From Streptomyces finlayi (GTDB lineage Bacteria; Actinomycetota; Actinomycetes; Streptomycetales; Streptomycetaceae), in NCBI RefSeq assembly GCF_014216315.1, contig NZ_CP045702.1, positions 6,014,001 through 6,078,000 on the forward strand: a stretch of 64,000 nt of DNA, written 5' to 3'. Of the stretch, positions 8,412-16,183 are shown piece after piece. How positions within the stretch are numbered: the first letter of the stretch is position 1; each line of letters opens with the position of its first letter. Made by a program: the position numbers and the translations under genes. The notes beneath the pieces were generated by a model. It ran no database searches and was not told where the DNA came from. It saw nothing but the letters and a program-made list of their open reading frames with translations.

Positions 8412-10033
8412 GTACTGCGAACGACAAGAACCGAAAGGCACCCGCCGGTGAGCGGGTAGCCGACTGGGCGGACGGCCGGCTCGGCATCTACGGCCTGGCC
8501 AAGGCCAACATGCGCAAGATCTTCCCGGACCACTGGTCCTTCATGCTGGGTGAGATCGCGCTCTACAGCTTCATCATCATCATCCTCACGGGTGTGTATC
8601 TGACGCTGTTCTTCCACCCCAGCATGAACGAGGTCGTCTACCACGGCTCGTACGAGCCGCTGCAGGGCATCCGGATGTCCGAGGCCTACGCCTCGACACT
8701 CCACATCAGCTTCGACGTCCGCGGTGGTCTGCTCGTCCGGCAGATCCACCACTGGGCCGCGCTGATCTTCCTGGCCGCGATGTTCGTGCACATGATGCGC
8801 GTCTTCTTCACGGGTGCGTTCCGCAAGCCCCGTGAGGTCAACTGGGTGTTCGGCTTCCTGCTGTTCGTCCTGGGCATGTTCACCGGGTTCACCGGTTACT
8901 CGCTCCCGGACGACCTGCTGTCGGGCACCGGTGTCCGCTTCATGCAGGGTGCCGTTCTCTCGGTGCCGGTCGTCGGCACGTACCTGTCGATGTTCCTGTT
9001 CGGCGGAGAGTTCCCCGGCGTCGACTTCGTCGCCCGGTTCTACTCGGTCCACATCCTGCTGCTGCCGGGCATCATGCTCGGGCTCGTGGTCGCCCACCTG
9101 ATCCTGGTCTTCTACCACAAGCACACGCAGTTCGCGGGTCCCGGGAAGACGAACAAGAACGTCGTCGGCATGCCGCTGCTGCCGGTGTACATGGCGAAGG
9201 CCGGAGGCTTCTTCTTCCTGGTCTTCGGTGTCATCGCCATCATCTCGGCGATCGCCTCGATCAACCCGATCTGGGCCCTCGGCCCGTACCGCATCGACCA
9301 GGTGTCGACCGGCGCGCAGCCCGACTGGTACATGGGCTTCTCCGAAGGTCTCATCCGTGTGATGCCGGGCTGGGAGATCAACCTGTGGGGCCACACGCTC
9401 GTCCTGGGTGTGTTCATCCCGCTGATGATCTTCCCGCTGGTCCTGGTCGCGATCGCGGTCTACCCGTTCCTCGAGTCCTGGGTGACCCGCGACAACCGCG
9501 AGCACCACATCCTGGACCGCCCGCGCAACGTGCCCACCCGCACCGCGTTCGGCGTCGCCTGGATCACCTGGTACTTCGTGCTGCTCGTCGGTGGTGGAAA
9601 CGACCTGTGGGCCACGCACTTCCACCTGTCGATCAACGCCATCACCTGGTTCGTGCGGATCGCGTTCTTCGTGGCTCCGGTCATCGCGTTCATCGTGACC
9701 AAGCGGATCTGCCTCGGCCTCCAGCGCCGCGACAGGGACAAGGTGCTGCACGGACGCGAGTCCGGCATCATCAAGCGCCTGCCGCACGGTGAGTTCGTCG
9801 AGATCCACGAGCCGCTCAGCCCGGGCCAACTGCACACGCTGACCGCGCACGAGCAGTACACGCCGGCCGAGATCGGCCCGGCGGTCGACGAGAACGGCGT
9901 CAAGCGCAAGGTCTCTCCGGTGGAGAAGCTGCGTATCAAGCTCAGCAAGGGCTACTACGGCGAGGACAACCAGATCGCCAAGCCCACCGCCGAGGAGTAC
10001 AAGGAGATCACCAGCGGCCACGGCCACCACTGA
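8408..10033 (+). CDS. qcrB: Cytochrome b subunit of the bc1 complex
   Basis: QcrB holds the two b haems and the quinone sites of the cytochrome bc1 complex. The 541-aa protein shows the haem-binding helices (LHISFDVRGG, VRQIHHWAALIF, and RFYSVHILLLPGI) and the PDWYMGFSEG stretch of the Qo region. It is longer than mitochondrial cytochrome b because of an actinobacterial hydrophilic C-terminal extension of about 120 residues, rich in charged residues and ending in GHGHH. It is the last gene of the ctaE-qcrCAB operon and is followed by a terminator. Confidence 0.97.
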   Translation: MSTANDKNRKAPAGERVADWADGRLGIYGLAKANMRKIFPDHWSFMLGEIALYSFIIIILTGVYLTLFFHPSMNEVVYHGSYEPLQGIRMSEAYASTLHISFDVRGGLLVRQIHHWAALIFLAAMFVHMMRVFFTGAFRKPREVNWVFGFLLFVLGMFTGFTGYSLPDDLLSGTGVRFMQGAVLSVPVVGTYLSMFLFGGEFPGVDFVARFYSVHILLLPGIMLGLVVAHLILVFYHKHTQFAGPGKTNKNVVGMPLLPVYMAKAGGFFFLVFGVIAIISAIASINPIWALGPYRIDQVSTGAQPDWYMGFSEGLIRVMPGWEINLWGHTLVLGVFIPLMIFPLVLVAIAVYPFLESWVTRDNREHHILDRPRNVPTRTAFGVAWITWYFVLLVGGGNDLWATHFHLSINAITWFVRIAFFVAPVIAFIVTKRICLGLQRRDRDKVLHGRESGIIKRLPHGEFVEIHEPLSPGQLHTLTAHEQYTPAEIGPAVDENGVKRKVSPVEKLRIKLSKGYYGEDNQIAKPTAEEYKEITSGHGHH

Positions 10034-10057
10034 TCACCTGAACCGATCGCCACAGCG

Positions 10058-10090
10058 AGAGCCCCGTCCATCGAGTGGACGGGGCTCTTT
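10058..10090 (+). terminator. Terminator of the ctaE-qcrCAB operon
   Basis: AGAGCCCCGTCCA (10058-10070) pairs perfectly with TGGACGGGGCTCT (10076-10088) around a 5-nt loop, followed by TT. It lies 25 nt after the qcrB stop. Confidence 0.9.
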
Positions 10091-10155
10091 GCCGCCTCCC
10101 GGGCTGGATAAGGTGGAGCCGATCCCTTATCGGCTGTGGACCCCAGGAGCGGACC

Positions 10156-11220
10156 ATGAACGTTGTGACCCCGGACGGCGGCGACAGCGTGGCGGCTCGT
10201 TCCTGGCCGGGCGTGCTGAACCCGCTGCTGCGCGGCGAGAACCTCACATCGGACGACACCGCGTGGGCCATGGACCGCATCATGAGCGGTGAGGCGACCG
10301 ACGCGCAGATCGCCGGTTTCGCCGTCGCGCTGCGCGCCAAGGGCGAGACGGTCGACGAGGTCACCGGGCTCGTACGGACCATGTACGCGCACGCCAACAC
10401 CATCCACGTTCCGGGCCGTACGGTCGACATCGTGGGCACCGGCGGCGACCTGGCCAAGACGGTCAACATCTCCACCATGTCGGCGATCGTCATCGCGGGA
10501 GCCGGCGCGAAGGTCGTCAAGCACGGCAACCGCGCCGCCTCCTCGGCGAGCGGGGCGTCCGACGTCCTGGAGAAGCTGGGCGTCAACCTCGAACTGACGC
10601 CGCAGCGGGTCGTGCAGGTCGCGGAGGAAGCGGGCATCACCTTCTGCTTCGCCGTGAAGTTCCACCCCGCTCTGCGGTACGCGGCCAAGGCCCGCAGGGA
10701 ACTCGGCGCGCAGACCACGTTCAACATCCTGGGCCCGCTCACCAACCCGGCCCAGGTCCGCGCCCAGGCGGTCGGCGTCGCCGACCTCCGGATGGCGCCC
10801 ATCGTGGCGGGTGTGCTGGCCGACCGCGGCAACTCCTCGCTGGTCTTCCGCGGCGACGACGGCCTCGACGAGCTGACCACCACGGCGACGTCACGGGTCT
10901 GGGTGGTACGGGACGGTGCGGTGCGCGAGGAGGCGTTCGATCCGCGTGACGTCGGCCTGCGGCTGGTGCCCGTGGAGGCGCTGCGCGGCGCCGACGCCTC
11001 GTACAACGCGGATGTCGCCCGCCGGCTGCTGGACGGCGAGACCGGTCCGGTGCGCGACGCGGTCCTGCTCAACACCGCCGCGGCGCTGGTCGCCCTGGAC
11101 GCGGGGCCGGGCACGCTGAACGAGCAGATCGCCGCCGGGATCGTACGGGCCAATGAGTCCATCGACTCCGGTGCGGCCAAGCGCGTACTGGAGCGCTGGG
11201 TGGCGGCCAGCAACGCCTGA
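10156..11220 (+). CDS. trpD: Anthranilate phosphoribosyltransferase
   Basis: TrpD transfers the phosphoribosyl group of PRPP to anthranilate, the second step of tryptophan synthesis. The 354-aa protein has an N-terminal helical domain and the PRPP-binding GTGGDLAKTVNIST motif, followed by KHGNRAASSASGASDVLE, which matches the anthranilate/PRPP site of the family, and a GPLTNPA motif. The ATG at 10156 is chosen because AGGAGCGG lies just upstream; an ATG at 10075 falls inside the preceding terminator. The gene is a single transcription unit here, separate from the anthranilate synthase at 35-37 kb. Confidence 0.96.
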   Translation: MNVVTPDGGDSVAARSWPGVLNPLLRGENLTSDDTAWAMDRIMSGEATDAQIAGFAVALRAKGETVDEVTGLVRTMYAHANTIHVPGRTVDIVGTGGDLAKTVNISTMSAIVIAGAGAKVVKHGNRAASSASGASDVLEKLGVNLELTPQRVVQVAEEAGITFCFAVKFHPALRYAAKARRELGAQTTFNILGPLTNPAQVRAQAVGVADLRMAPIVAGVLADRGNSSLVFRGDDGLDELTTTATSRVWVVRDGAVREEAFDPRDVGLRLVPVEALRGADASYNADVARRLLDGETGPVRDAVLLNTAAALVALDAGPGTLNEQIAAGIVRANESIDSGAAKRVLERWVAASNA

Positions 11221-11230
11221 CCAGGGCGGC

Positions 11231-11273
11231 AGACGCAAGGCGCGGTCCGGATGCCGGACCGCGCCTTGCGTCT
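11231..11273 (+). terminator. Terminator after trpD
   Basis: A 20-bp perfect inverted repeat (11231-11250 with 11254-11273) with a 3-nt ATG loop lies 10 nt after the trpD stop. It separates trpD from the SAM-IV leader that follows. Confidence 0.9.
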
Positions 11274-11301
11274 GTGCGTACGTGTGGCAAGATGCTGCGC
11301 A

Positions 11302-11421
11302 GGTCATGAGTGACAGCGAATAGGCCCCGGCTCGCTGTCCGGCAACCCTCCGTCCGTGGCGGGGTGCCCCGGGTGAAGACCAGGCCGCAGGCAGCGAGGT
11401 CTGCGGCAAGCGCGGGCCCCT
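11302..11421 (+). ncRNA. SAM-IV riboswitch
   Basis: The block beginning GGTCATGAGTGACAGCG, with the internal GGCAACCCTCC, the GGGGTGCCCCGGGTGAAGACC return strand and the trailing GGCAAGCGCGGGCCCC, matches the SAM-IV S-adenosylmethionine aptamer known from Streptomyces. The first stem pairs GGTC with GACC, and the 3' part supplies the additional hairpin and pseudoknot strand typical of this class. It lies about 190 nt before the class V aminotransferase gene, the recalled partner gene of SAM-IV in this genus. High SAM should reduce expression. Boundaries are by eye, within a few nucleotides. Confidence 0.9.
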
Positions 11422-11472
11422 CGGCATCTGTGCATGCCAACCCCCGGGGTCCTGGTCCCTAGGGAGCCCCTT

Positions 11473-11493
11473 GTGAGCAAGCGAATGCGTTAG
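11473..11493 (+). CDS. Possible 6-codon leader ORF behind the SAM-IV aptamer
   Basis: A GTG at 11473 opens six codons (M-S-K-R-M-R, stop TAG) with AGGGAG at 11461-11466, a plausible ribosome binding site at 6-nt spacing. A small hairpin, GGGTCT/AGACCC around TGA (11504-11518), follows 11 nt later, then a pyrimidine-rich stretch. It may be part of the riboswitch expression platform or chance; such a short frame has little statistical support. Confidence 0.25.
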   Translation: MSKRMR

Positions 11494-11609
11494 GGCTCCA
11501 GAAGGGTCTTGAAGACCCCTGGCCCTCCTCCGCGCACCTCCTTCTTCTCCTGCGCTGCCGGCGTACGCCTCGGCGCGCGGAATTCGCCTGCCTGTTACGG
11601 GAGTTCGCC

Positions 11610-12986
11610 ATGTCTGTCTCCGCCGCTGCCCTCGACCGGCCCATTTGTGCATCGCTGCCGGTTCTGGGCAAGGACGTCACCGTTCCACTCGTTACGGGGG
11701 GCGAAGTGGCGTATGCCGCCCTCGACTACGCGGCCAGCGCCCCGGCACTCCAGCGGGTGTGGGACGACGTCGCCGCGTACGCCCCGTACTACGGCAGCGT
11801 CCACCGGGGCGCCGGCTACCTCTCGCAGCTCTCCACGGATCTCTTCGAGAGCAGCCGCAGGACCGTCGCGGAGTTCCTCGGCTGCCGGGCCGACGACCAG
11901 GTGGTCTTCACCCGTTCGACGACCGACTCCCTCAACCTGCTCGCCGCCGCGCTCCCCGCGGACTGCGAGGTGTTCGTCTTCGAGACCGAGCACCACGCCT
12001 CGCTGCTGCCCTGGCGCGACGCCCGCGTGACCTGCCTCGACGCCCCGCGCACGCCCGGGCAGGCCGTCGAGTCCCTGGAGCGGGCGCTCGTCGGGCGCCG
12101 CCCCAACGGCCCGGCGCTGGTCTGCGTCACGGGTGCCTCGAACGTCACCGGTGAGCTGTGGCCGGTCAGGGAGCTGGCCGCCGCCGCCCACGCCCACGGT
12201 GCCCGGATCGTGCTCGACGCCGCGCAGCTCGCCCCCCACCACCCGGTGGACATCACGGAGCTGGACGTCGACTGGGCCGCCTTCTCCGGACACAAGCTGT
12301 ACGCGCCGTTCGGCTCGGGAGTCCTCGCGGGCCGCGCCGACTGGCTCCAGGACGCGGAGCCGTACCTCGCGGGCGGCGGCGCCTCCCGCAAGGTCGCCCG
12401 GCGCACCGACGGCGGCGTGGACGTGGAGTGGCACACCACCGCGGCCCGCCATGAGGCCGGTTCGCCCAATGTCATCGGTGTCTACTCGATCGCTTCCGCC
12501 TGCAAGGCGCTCACCGAGGCGGGCTTCGGCACCCTCGTCGCCCGTGAGCAGCACCTCGTCTCGGTGGTCCGTGCCGGACTCGCCGAGGTCCCGGAGGTGC
12601 GGGTGCTCTCCCTGTTCGGCGATGACGCCCCGCGGGTCGGCGTCATCTCGTTCGTCGTCGAGGGCTGGAACAGCTCGCACTTCGCCGCCGCGCTCTCGGC
12701 GGAGTACGGGATCGGCGTCCGGGACGGACTCTTCTGCGCCCACCCGCTGGTGCGGACGCTGCTGGGCGGCGAGGCGCGGGACCCGGGCGAGTGCGGTGCG
12801 CCGGAGTCCGAGCCGGGCGAGAAGTCCCTGAACGCGATCCGGGTCAGCTTCGGGGCCGGTACGCCGGACGAGCACGTCGAACGTTTCGTACGGGCGGTCA
12901 AGGAGCTCGTGCGCGATGGCGCCCGGTGGAGCTACCGCACGGAGGGCGGCCGCTGCGTCCCGGACCGCGGGACGGCCCAGGTCTGA
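11610..12986 (+). CDS. Class V aminotransferase / cysteine desulfurase-like PLP enzyme
   Basis: A 458-aa fold-type I PLP enzyme. The PLP lysine is visible in FSGHKLYAPFGSGVLAG (about residue 227), the cofactor aspartate in RIVLDAAQLAPHH, and the phosphate/stacking region in FETEHHASLLPW. It resembles SufS/CsdA-type desulfurases and isopenicillin-epimerase-like relatives. Control by a SAM-IV riboswitch points to a role in sulfur amino acid metabolism, though the substrate is unknown. The ATG at 11610 is preceded by ACGGGAG. The C-terminal tail after residue 420 is rich in Arg and Gly. It converges with the Lrp-type gene. Confidence 0.88.
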   Translation: MSVSAAALDRPICASLPVLGKDVTVPLVTGGEVAYAALDYAASAPALQRVWDDVAAYAPYYGSVHRGAGYLSQLSTDLFESSRRTVAEFLGCRADDQVVFTRSTTDSLNLLAAALPADCEVFVFETEHHASLLPWRDARVTCLDAPRTPGQAVESLERALVGRRPNGPALVCVTGASNVTGELWPVRELAAAAHAHGARIVLDAAQLAPHHPVDITELDVDWAAFSGHKLYAPFGSGVLAGRADWLQDAEPYLAGGGASRKVARRTDGGVDVEWHTTAARHEAGSPNVIGVYSIASACKALTEAGFGTLVAREQHLVSVVRAGLAEVPEVRVLSLFGDDAPRVGVISFVVEGWNSSHFAAALSAEYGIGVRDGLFCAHPLVRTLLGGEARDPGECGAPESEPGEKSLNAIRVSFGAGTPDEHVERFVRAVKELVRDGARWSYRTEGGRCVPDRGTAQV

Positions 12987-13003
12987 CAGCCGCGGCACAC
13001 CGC

Positions 13004-13032
13004 CCGGGCACGGAACCGATACCCGTGCCCGG
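13004..13032. terminator. Bidirectional terminator between aminotransferase and Lrp-type genes
   Basis: A 10-bp stem (13004-13013 with 13023-13032) with a 9-nt loop lies 18 nt after the aminotransferase stop and 21 nt after the convergent gene's stop, so it can serve both transcripts. Confidence 0.75.
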
Positions 13033-13052
13033 CCCGCGTGCCGCGTGAGGTC

Positions 13053-13334
13053 CTAGGCGTCCAGGCCGATCGCGAAGGCCGCTTCGAGGTCGTGCTGCGA
13101 GTACGTACGGAACGCGACATGCGTGTCGGTTCCCTCGACGCCCGGGATCTTGCTGATCCGGCCGGGGATGACATCGGCGAGATCGTCGTGCTTGGACACG
13201 CGGACCATGGCGATCAGGTCGTACGTACCGGTGACCGAGTAGACCTCGCTGACACTGTCCAGCGCGGCGATGGCCTCGGCGATCTCCGGAATCCGGTCCA
13301 CGCTGGTTCTGATGAGCACGATCGCGGTGATCAC
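13053..13334 (-). CDS. Stand-alone Lrp/AsnC ligand-binding (RAM) domain protein
   Basis: This 93-aa protein consists only of the Lrp/AsnC effector-binding fold: an N-terminal strand ITAIVLIRTS, the helix IPEIAEAIAALDSVSEVYSVTGTYDLIAMVRV typical of the family (shown across about residues 14-47), and a final TYSQHDLEAAFAIGLDA segment. There is no helix-turn-helix domain, so it cannot bind DNA alone; such short forms can make oligomeric rings that sense amino acids or modulate full-length Lrp proteins. The GTG start overlaps the rhomboid stop by 4 bp (GTGA), so it is translationally coupled to the protease gene. Confidence 0.88.
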   Translation of the reverse strand: MITAIVLIRTSVDRIPEIAEAIAALDSVSEVYSVTGTYDLIAMVRVSKHDDLADVIPGRISKIPGVEGTDTHVAFRTYSQHDLEAAFAIGLDA

Positions 13335-14083
13335 GGCTGGCTTTCTCCCTCGGTGGCCGTGGCTGGAGACTTCACTCTAGCCCCACGGCGACAGCACACC
13401 CAGGCGCAGAGGAACCCGGCGGCGAAGCCCGCGACATGGGCGAGATACGCCACGCCCGGGCTGTTTCCCACGCTCTGCGCCGCCAGCCACTGAAGGGTGA
13501 ACCAGAAGATCAGCACGATCCAGGCGGGGAAGCGCAGCGGCAGGAAGAAGAGGAACGGGAAGATGCTCGTGACCCGCACCTTGGGGAAGAGGCAGAGGAA
13601 CGCGCCGAGTACCGCGGAGATCGCCCCGGACGCGCCGACCAGGGTCTGGTCGGATTCGGCGTGGGCCGCCGCGAAGACGAGCAGGGCCAGATACCCGCAG
13701 CAGAGGTAGAAGACGGCGAACCCGAGGTGGCCCATGCGTTCCTCGGCCATCGCGCCGAACACGTACAGGAACAGCATGTTGCCGAGCAGGTGCAGCCAGC
13801 TGCCGTGCACGAACAGCGCGGTGAGCGGGGTGAGAATCGCGTGCGCCGAGCCGCCCCACAGTTCGCTGGGGATCACGCCCCACCGTTCGAAGTACGCGGC
13901 CTGTGCGGCGAGCAGCCGGTCGGCCGTGCCGTAGGAGAGGTTGAACCCGGAGAGCGGGCTGATCAGGAAGACGGCGCAGCACAGCGCGATGAGCCCGTAG
14001 GTGACGGGCGCTCCGTCCGCCGCGGCCGCCTCGCGAATCCTCCTGGCCCTGTTCCGCCAGTCGACTTCCCGCCAATCGGTCAT
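13331..14083 (-). CDS. Rhomboid family intramembrane serine protease
   Basis: A 250-aa membrane protein with six predicted helices after a short basic N-terminus. The catalytic pair is visible: serine in VGASGAISAVLG (about residue 150) and histidine in LAHVAGFAAG (about residue 215); an HGSWLHLLGNMLFLYVFG segment supplies the usual oxyanion His/Asn. Rhomboids cut single-span membrane proteins within the bilayer. The ATG at 14083 (MTDWREVDW) is preferred; an upstream GTG at 14101 adds six residues, and neither has a clear ribosome binding site. It is the first gene of a two-gene operon with the RAM-domain protein. Confidence 0.9.
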   Translation of the reverse strand: MTDWREVDWRNRARRIREAAAADGAPVTYGLIALCCAVFLISPLSGFNLSYGTADRLLAAQAAYFERWGVIPSELWGGSAHAILTPLTALFVHGSWLHLLGNMLFLYVFGAMAEERMGHLGFAVFYLCCGYLALLVFAAAHAESDQTLVGASGAISAVLGAFLCLFPKVRVTSIFPFLFFLPLRFPAWIVLIFWFTLQWLAAQSVGNSPGVAYLAHVAGFAAGFLCAWVCCRRGARVKSPATATEGESQP

Positions 14084-14252
14084 GCGCAGAGCATGACGCA
14101 CAGGGGGAGAACGGGACAGACCGCCTCGCCGTGTCTTGGGGTATGCCTGAGGCCGTAGGGTTACGGCAGGACATCCGCAGTTCGACGGCGCACCGCGAGA
14201 TCGTTGATACAGACAGCTTCAGGCTCGACGAACGACGAAAGAGGACGCAACG

Positions 14253-14495
14253 ATGACGACGGTTCCCATGCCGACCGACGGGACCCGCTGGCGCTGCACG
14301 CTCTGCGGAAACCTCACCCGGTTCGACGTGACCCGCTCCTCCAAGGTCGTGGAGTACGTCCATCTGGACCTGGCCGGGGAGTCGAGCGTCGAGGAGCGTG
14401 AGGTGGTCAGTGAGACCATCGAGTCGGTGCGCTGCCGTTGGTGCAACGCGGTGGACCAGATCGAGCTGGTAGACAGGCCGGGCGCCGCCTCCTGA
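14253..14495 (+). CDS. Small zinc-ribbon protein of unknown function
   Basis: An 80-aa protein with two CxxC pairs, CTLCGN (residues about 15-20) and CRWCNA (about 61-66), separated by about 45 residues with alternating beta-type sequence, as in a zinc ribbon. The spacing would bind one zinc ion. AAAGAGGA precedes the ATG at 14253. It is followed 32 bp later by the NYN-domain gene in the same direction, so the two probably form an operon. I do not know a function; a nucleic-acid-binding role is only a guess from the fold and the neighbour. Confidence 0.8.
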   Translation: MTTVPMPTDGTRWRCTLCGNLTRFDVTRSSKVVEYVHLDLAGESSVEEREVVSETIESVRCRWCNAVDQIELVDRPGAAS

Positions 14496-14527
14496 CAGGA
14501 CCGCGGACAGACGTATTGGGGTGACGG

Positions 14528-15892
14528 ATGGTGGAGCAGCCGACTAGCGGCGCCGAACCGGCCGATGAGGCCGAAAGCGCCGTCGAGGCACTCGACCGCC
14601 CGCTGCCCGAGGGGGTGCGACGGCGGGTCATCGCGCTGGTCTCGGACGCGTTCGGCGGCCTGACCGTCGGCGAACTTCCCGGCCAGCTCAGACAGTACGC
14701 CCGTTTCACCCCGACCCGGCGTGCGAAGTTCGCCGGGAACGCGATGGCGGCCGCCCTGGAGAGCGATCCGGTGTTCCGCCGGCGCATCGGTGAACGGATC
14801 GCGCAGACGCAGCCCGAGCTGGCCGCCACGCTGGAGGCCGGAGCGCCGCCCGCCGCGGCCGATCCCGTCGATGTGGCCGCCGCGGCCTATGTGCTGCGGC
14901 CGGCCGGCTGGGTCAAGCTGGTCGCGGCCGCGGGCGAAGAGGTCCAGCGGGCCGACGCCGAGCGGGCCGACGAGGAGACCCGGCGCGAACTGGAGCGGCT
15001 GCGCGAGGAGCTGGCGCAGGCCCGCGGTCAGACGAAGAGCGAGACCGAGCGGCTGCGCGCCGAACTCGACGCCGCCCGCAAGGAGGCGGAGTCGCTCCAG
15101 CGCAAACTCCGCAGCGCCCTCAGTGAGGTCAAGCGCAGCGAGGCGGCCCTGCGCCGCGGCGGCGCCGAGGCCGAGACGGTACGGGCCGAGGCCGCGGTGC
15201 AGATCTCGGCCGCCGAGAGCGAGTCCCGGCGGCTGAAGGCGCGGCTCGGCGAGGCGGAGGCGTCCGTCGAGGCGAGCCGCAGGGCCGCCAGGGAAGGGCG
15301 CTCGGTCGAGGACATGCGGCTGCGGCTGCTGCTCGACACGGTGCTCGACGCGGCGCAGGGGCTGCGGCGCGAACTGGCCCTGCCGCCCTCGTCGATCCGT
15401 CCCGCGGACAGCGTCGAGGCCGTCGAGCCTGGCCGGATGTCGCCCAAGGACATTGCCGCCCGGGCCCTTTCGGAGACCGATCCGGCTTTGCTGGACCAGT
15501 TGCTCGCGCTGCCCCAGGCGCATCTGATCGTCGATGGCTACAACGTCACGAAGACCGGGTATCCGCAGATGCCGCTGGAGAAGCAGCGGTTGAGGCTGCT
15601 GGGCGGTCTCTCGGTCCTGGCGGCACAGACCGGGGCGGAGATGACCTGCGTGTTCGACGGGGCCGAGCTGGCGGCTCCGGTCCTGCTCGCGCCGCCTCGC
15701 GGAGTGCGGGTGCTGTTCAGCAAGGCGGGCGTGACCGCCGATGAGCTGATCAGGCAACTGGCCCGCGCGGAACCGCCCGGCCGTCCCGTCGTGGTGGTCT
15801 CCACCGACCGTGAAGTGGCCGACGGAGTGGCGAAGGCGGGTGCGAGGCCCGTCGCGTCCGCCTTGCTCCTGAAGCGGCTATCGCGCGTCTGA
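14528..15892 (+). CDS. NYN-domain protein with coiled coil (YacP-like putative ribonuclease)
   Basis: A 454-aa protein in three parts: an N-terminal helical region (residues 20-150), a long Glu/Arg/Ala-rich coiled coil (about 150-270), and a C-terminal NYN/PIN-like domain (about 330-454). The nuclease part shows the first acidic strand HLIVDGYNVTK, a central CVFDGAEL and a late VVVSTDREVADGV, giving the usual acidic active-site set. This YacP/Rae1-type domain cleaves RNA in other bacteria. The long coiled coil suggests oligomerisation or ribosome docking. It starts at ATG 14528 in a probable operon with the zinc-ribbon gene. Confidence 0.88.
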   Translation: MVEQPTSGAEPADEAESAVEALDRPLPEGVRRRVIALVSDAFGGLTVGELPGQLRQYARFTPTRRAKFAGNAMAAALESDPVFRRRIGERIAQTQPELAATLEAGAPPAAADPVDVAAAAYVLRPAGWVKLVAAAGEEVQRADAERADEETRRELERLREELAQARGQTKSETERLRAELDAARKEAESLQRKLRSALSEVKRSEAALRRGGAEAETVRAEAAVQISAAESESRRLKARLGEAEASVEASRRAAREGRSVEDMRLRLLLDTVLDAAQGLRRELALPPSSIRPADSVEAVEPGRMSPKDIAARALSETDPALLDQLLALPQAHLIVDGYNVTKTGYPQMPLEKQRLRLLGGLSVLAAQTGAEMTCVFDGAELAAPVLLAPPRGVRVLFSKAGVTADELIRQLARAEPPGRPVVVVSTDREVADGVAKAGARPVASALLLKRLSRV

Positions 15893-16044
15893 CGCCCTGT
15901 GTCCCGCATGTGCGACTTGCCGGATTTGTGGGAACGTACCGTCAAGTTGTGGCTACACGCGGTGTGCTGTGAGCAAAGAAGTGCCAGGTGTGGCGAGATT
16001 TTGCTCGTGAGGATTTGAACTGATCACAAGTTGGTCACTAAGGT

Positions 16045-16168
16045 CAGCCCTCGAACCTTCGCACGGTTGATCACCCATCCGGGGTGGCAGCGAAGGAACC
16101 GCCGAGTCCGTGAGTGTACGGAGCCGGGGATCCACGTCCCCCACAGCCCGGTAGGCGGCTCGAGGAAG
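16045..16168 (+). ncRNA. c-di-AMP (ydaO/yuaA-type) riboswitch
   Basis: The leader of the first NlpC/P60 gene contains GCAGCGAAGGAACCGCC, AGCCGGGGATCC and CCCGGTAGGCGGC, resembling the conserved purine-rich cores of actinobacterial ydaO riboswitches. CCTCGA (16049-16054) can pair with TCGAGG (16160-16165) to close the structure, directly before the GAAGGAG ribosome binding site at 16168-16174. Family knowledge: in Streptomyces this riboswitch precedes cell-wall hydrolase genes such as rpfA and NlpC/P60, and c-di-AMP lowers expression. The exact 5' boundary is uncertain. Confidence 0.78.
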
Positions 16169-16183
16169 AAGGAGCTCGCCTTC

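Noticed and set aside
11069..11440. Antisense frame across the SAM-IV riboswitch
   Set aside because: It covers a structured RNA and a terminator, lacks a ribosome binding site and has no recognisable protein pattern.
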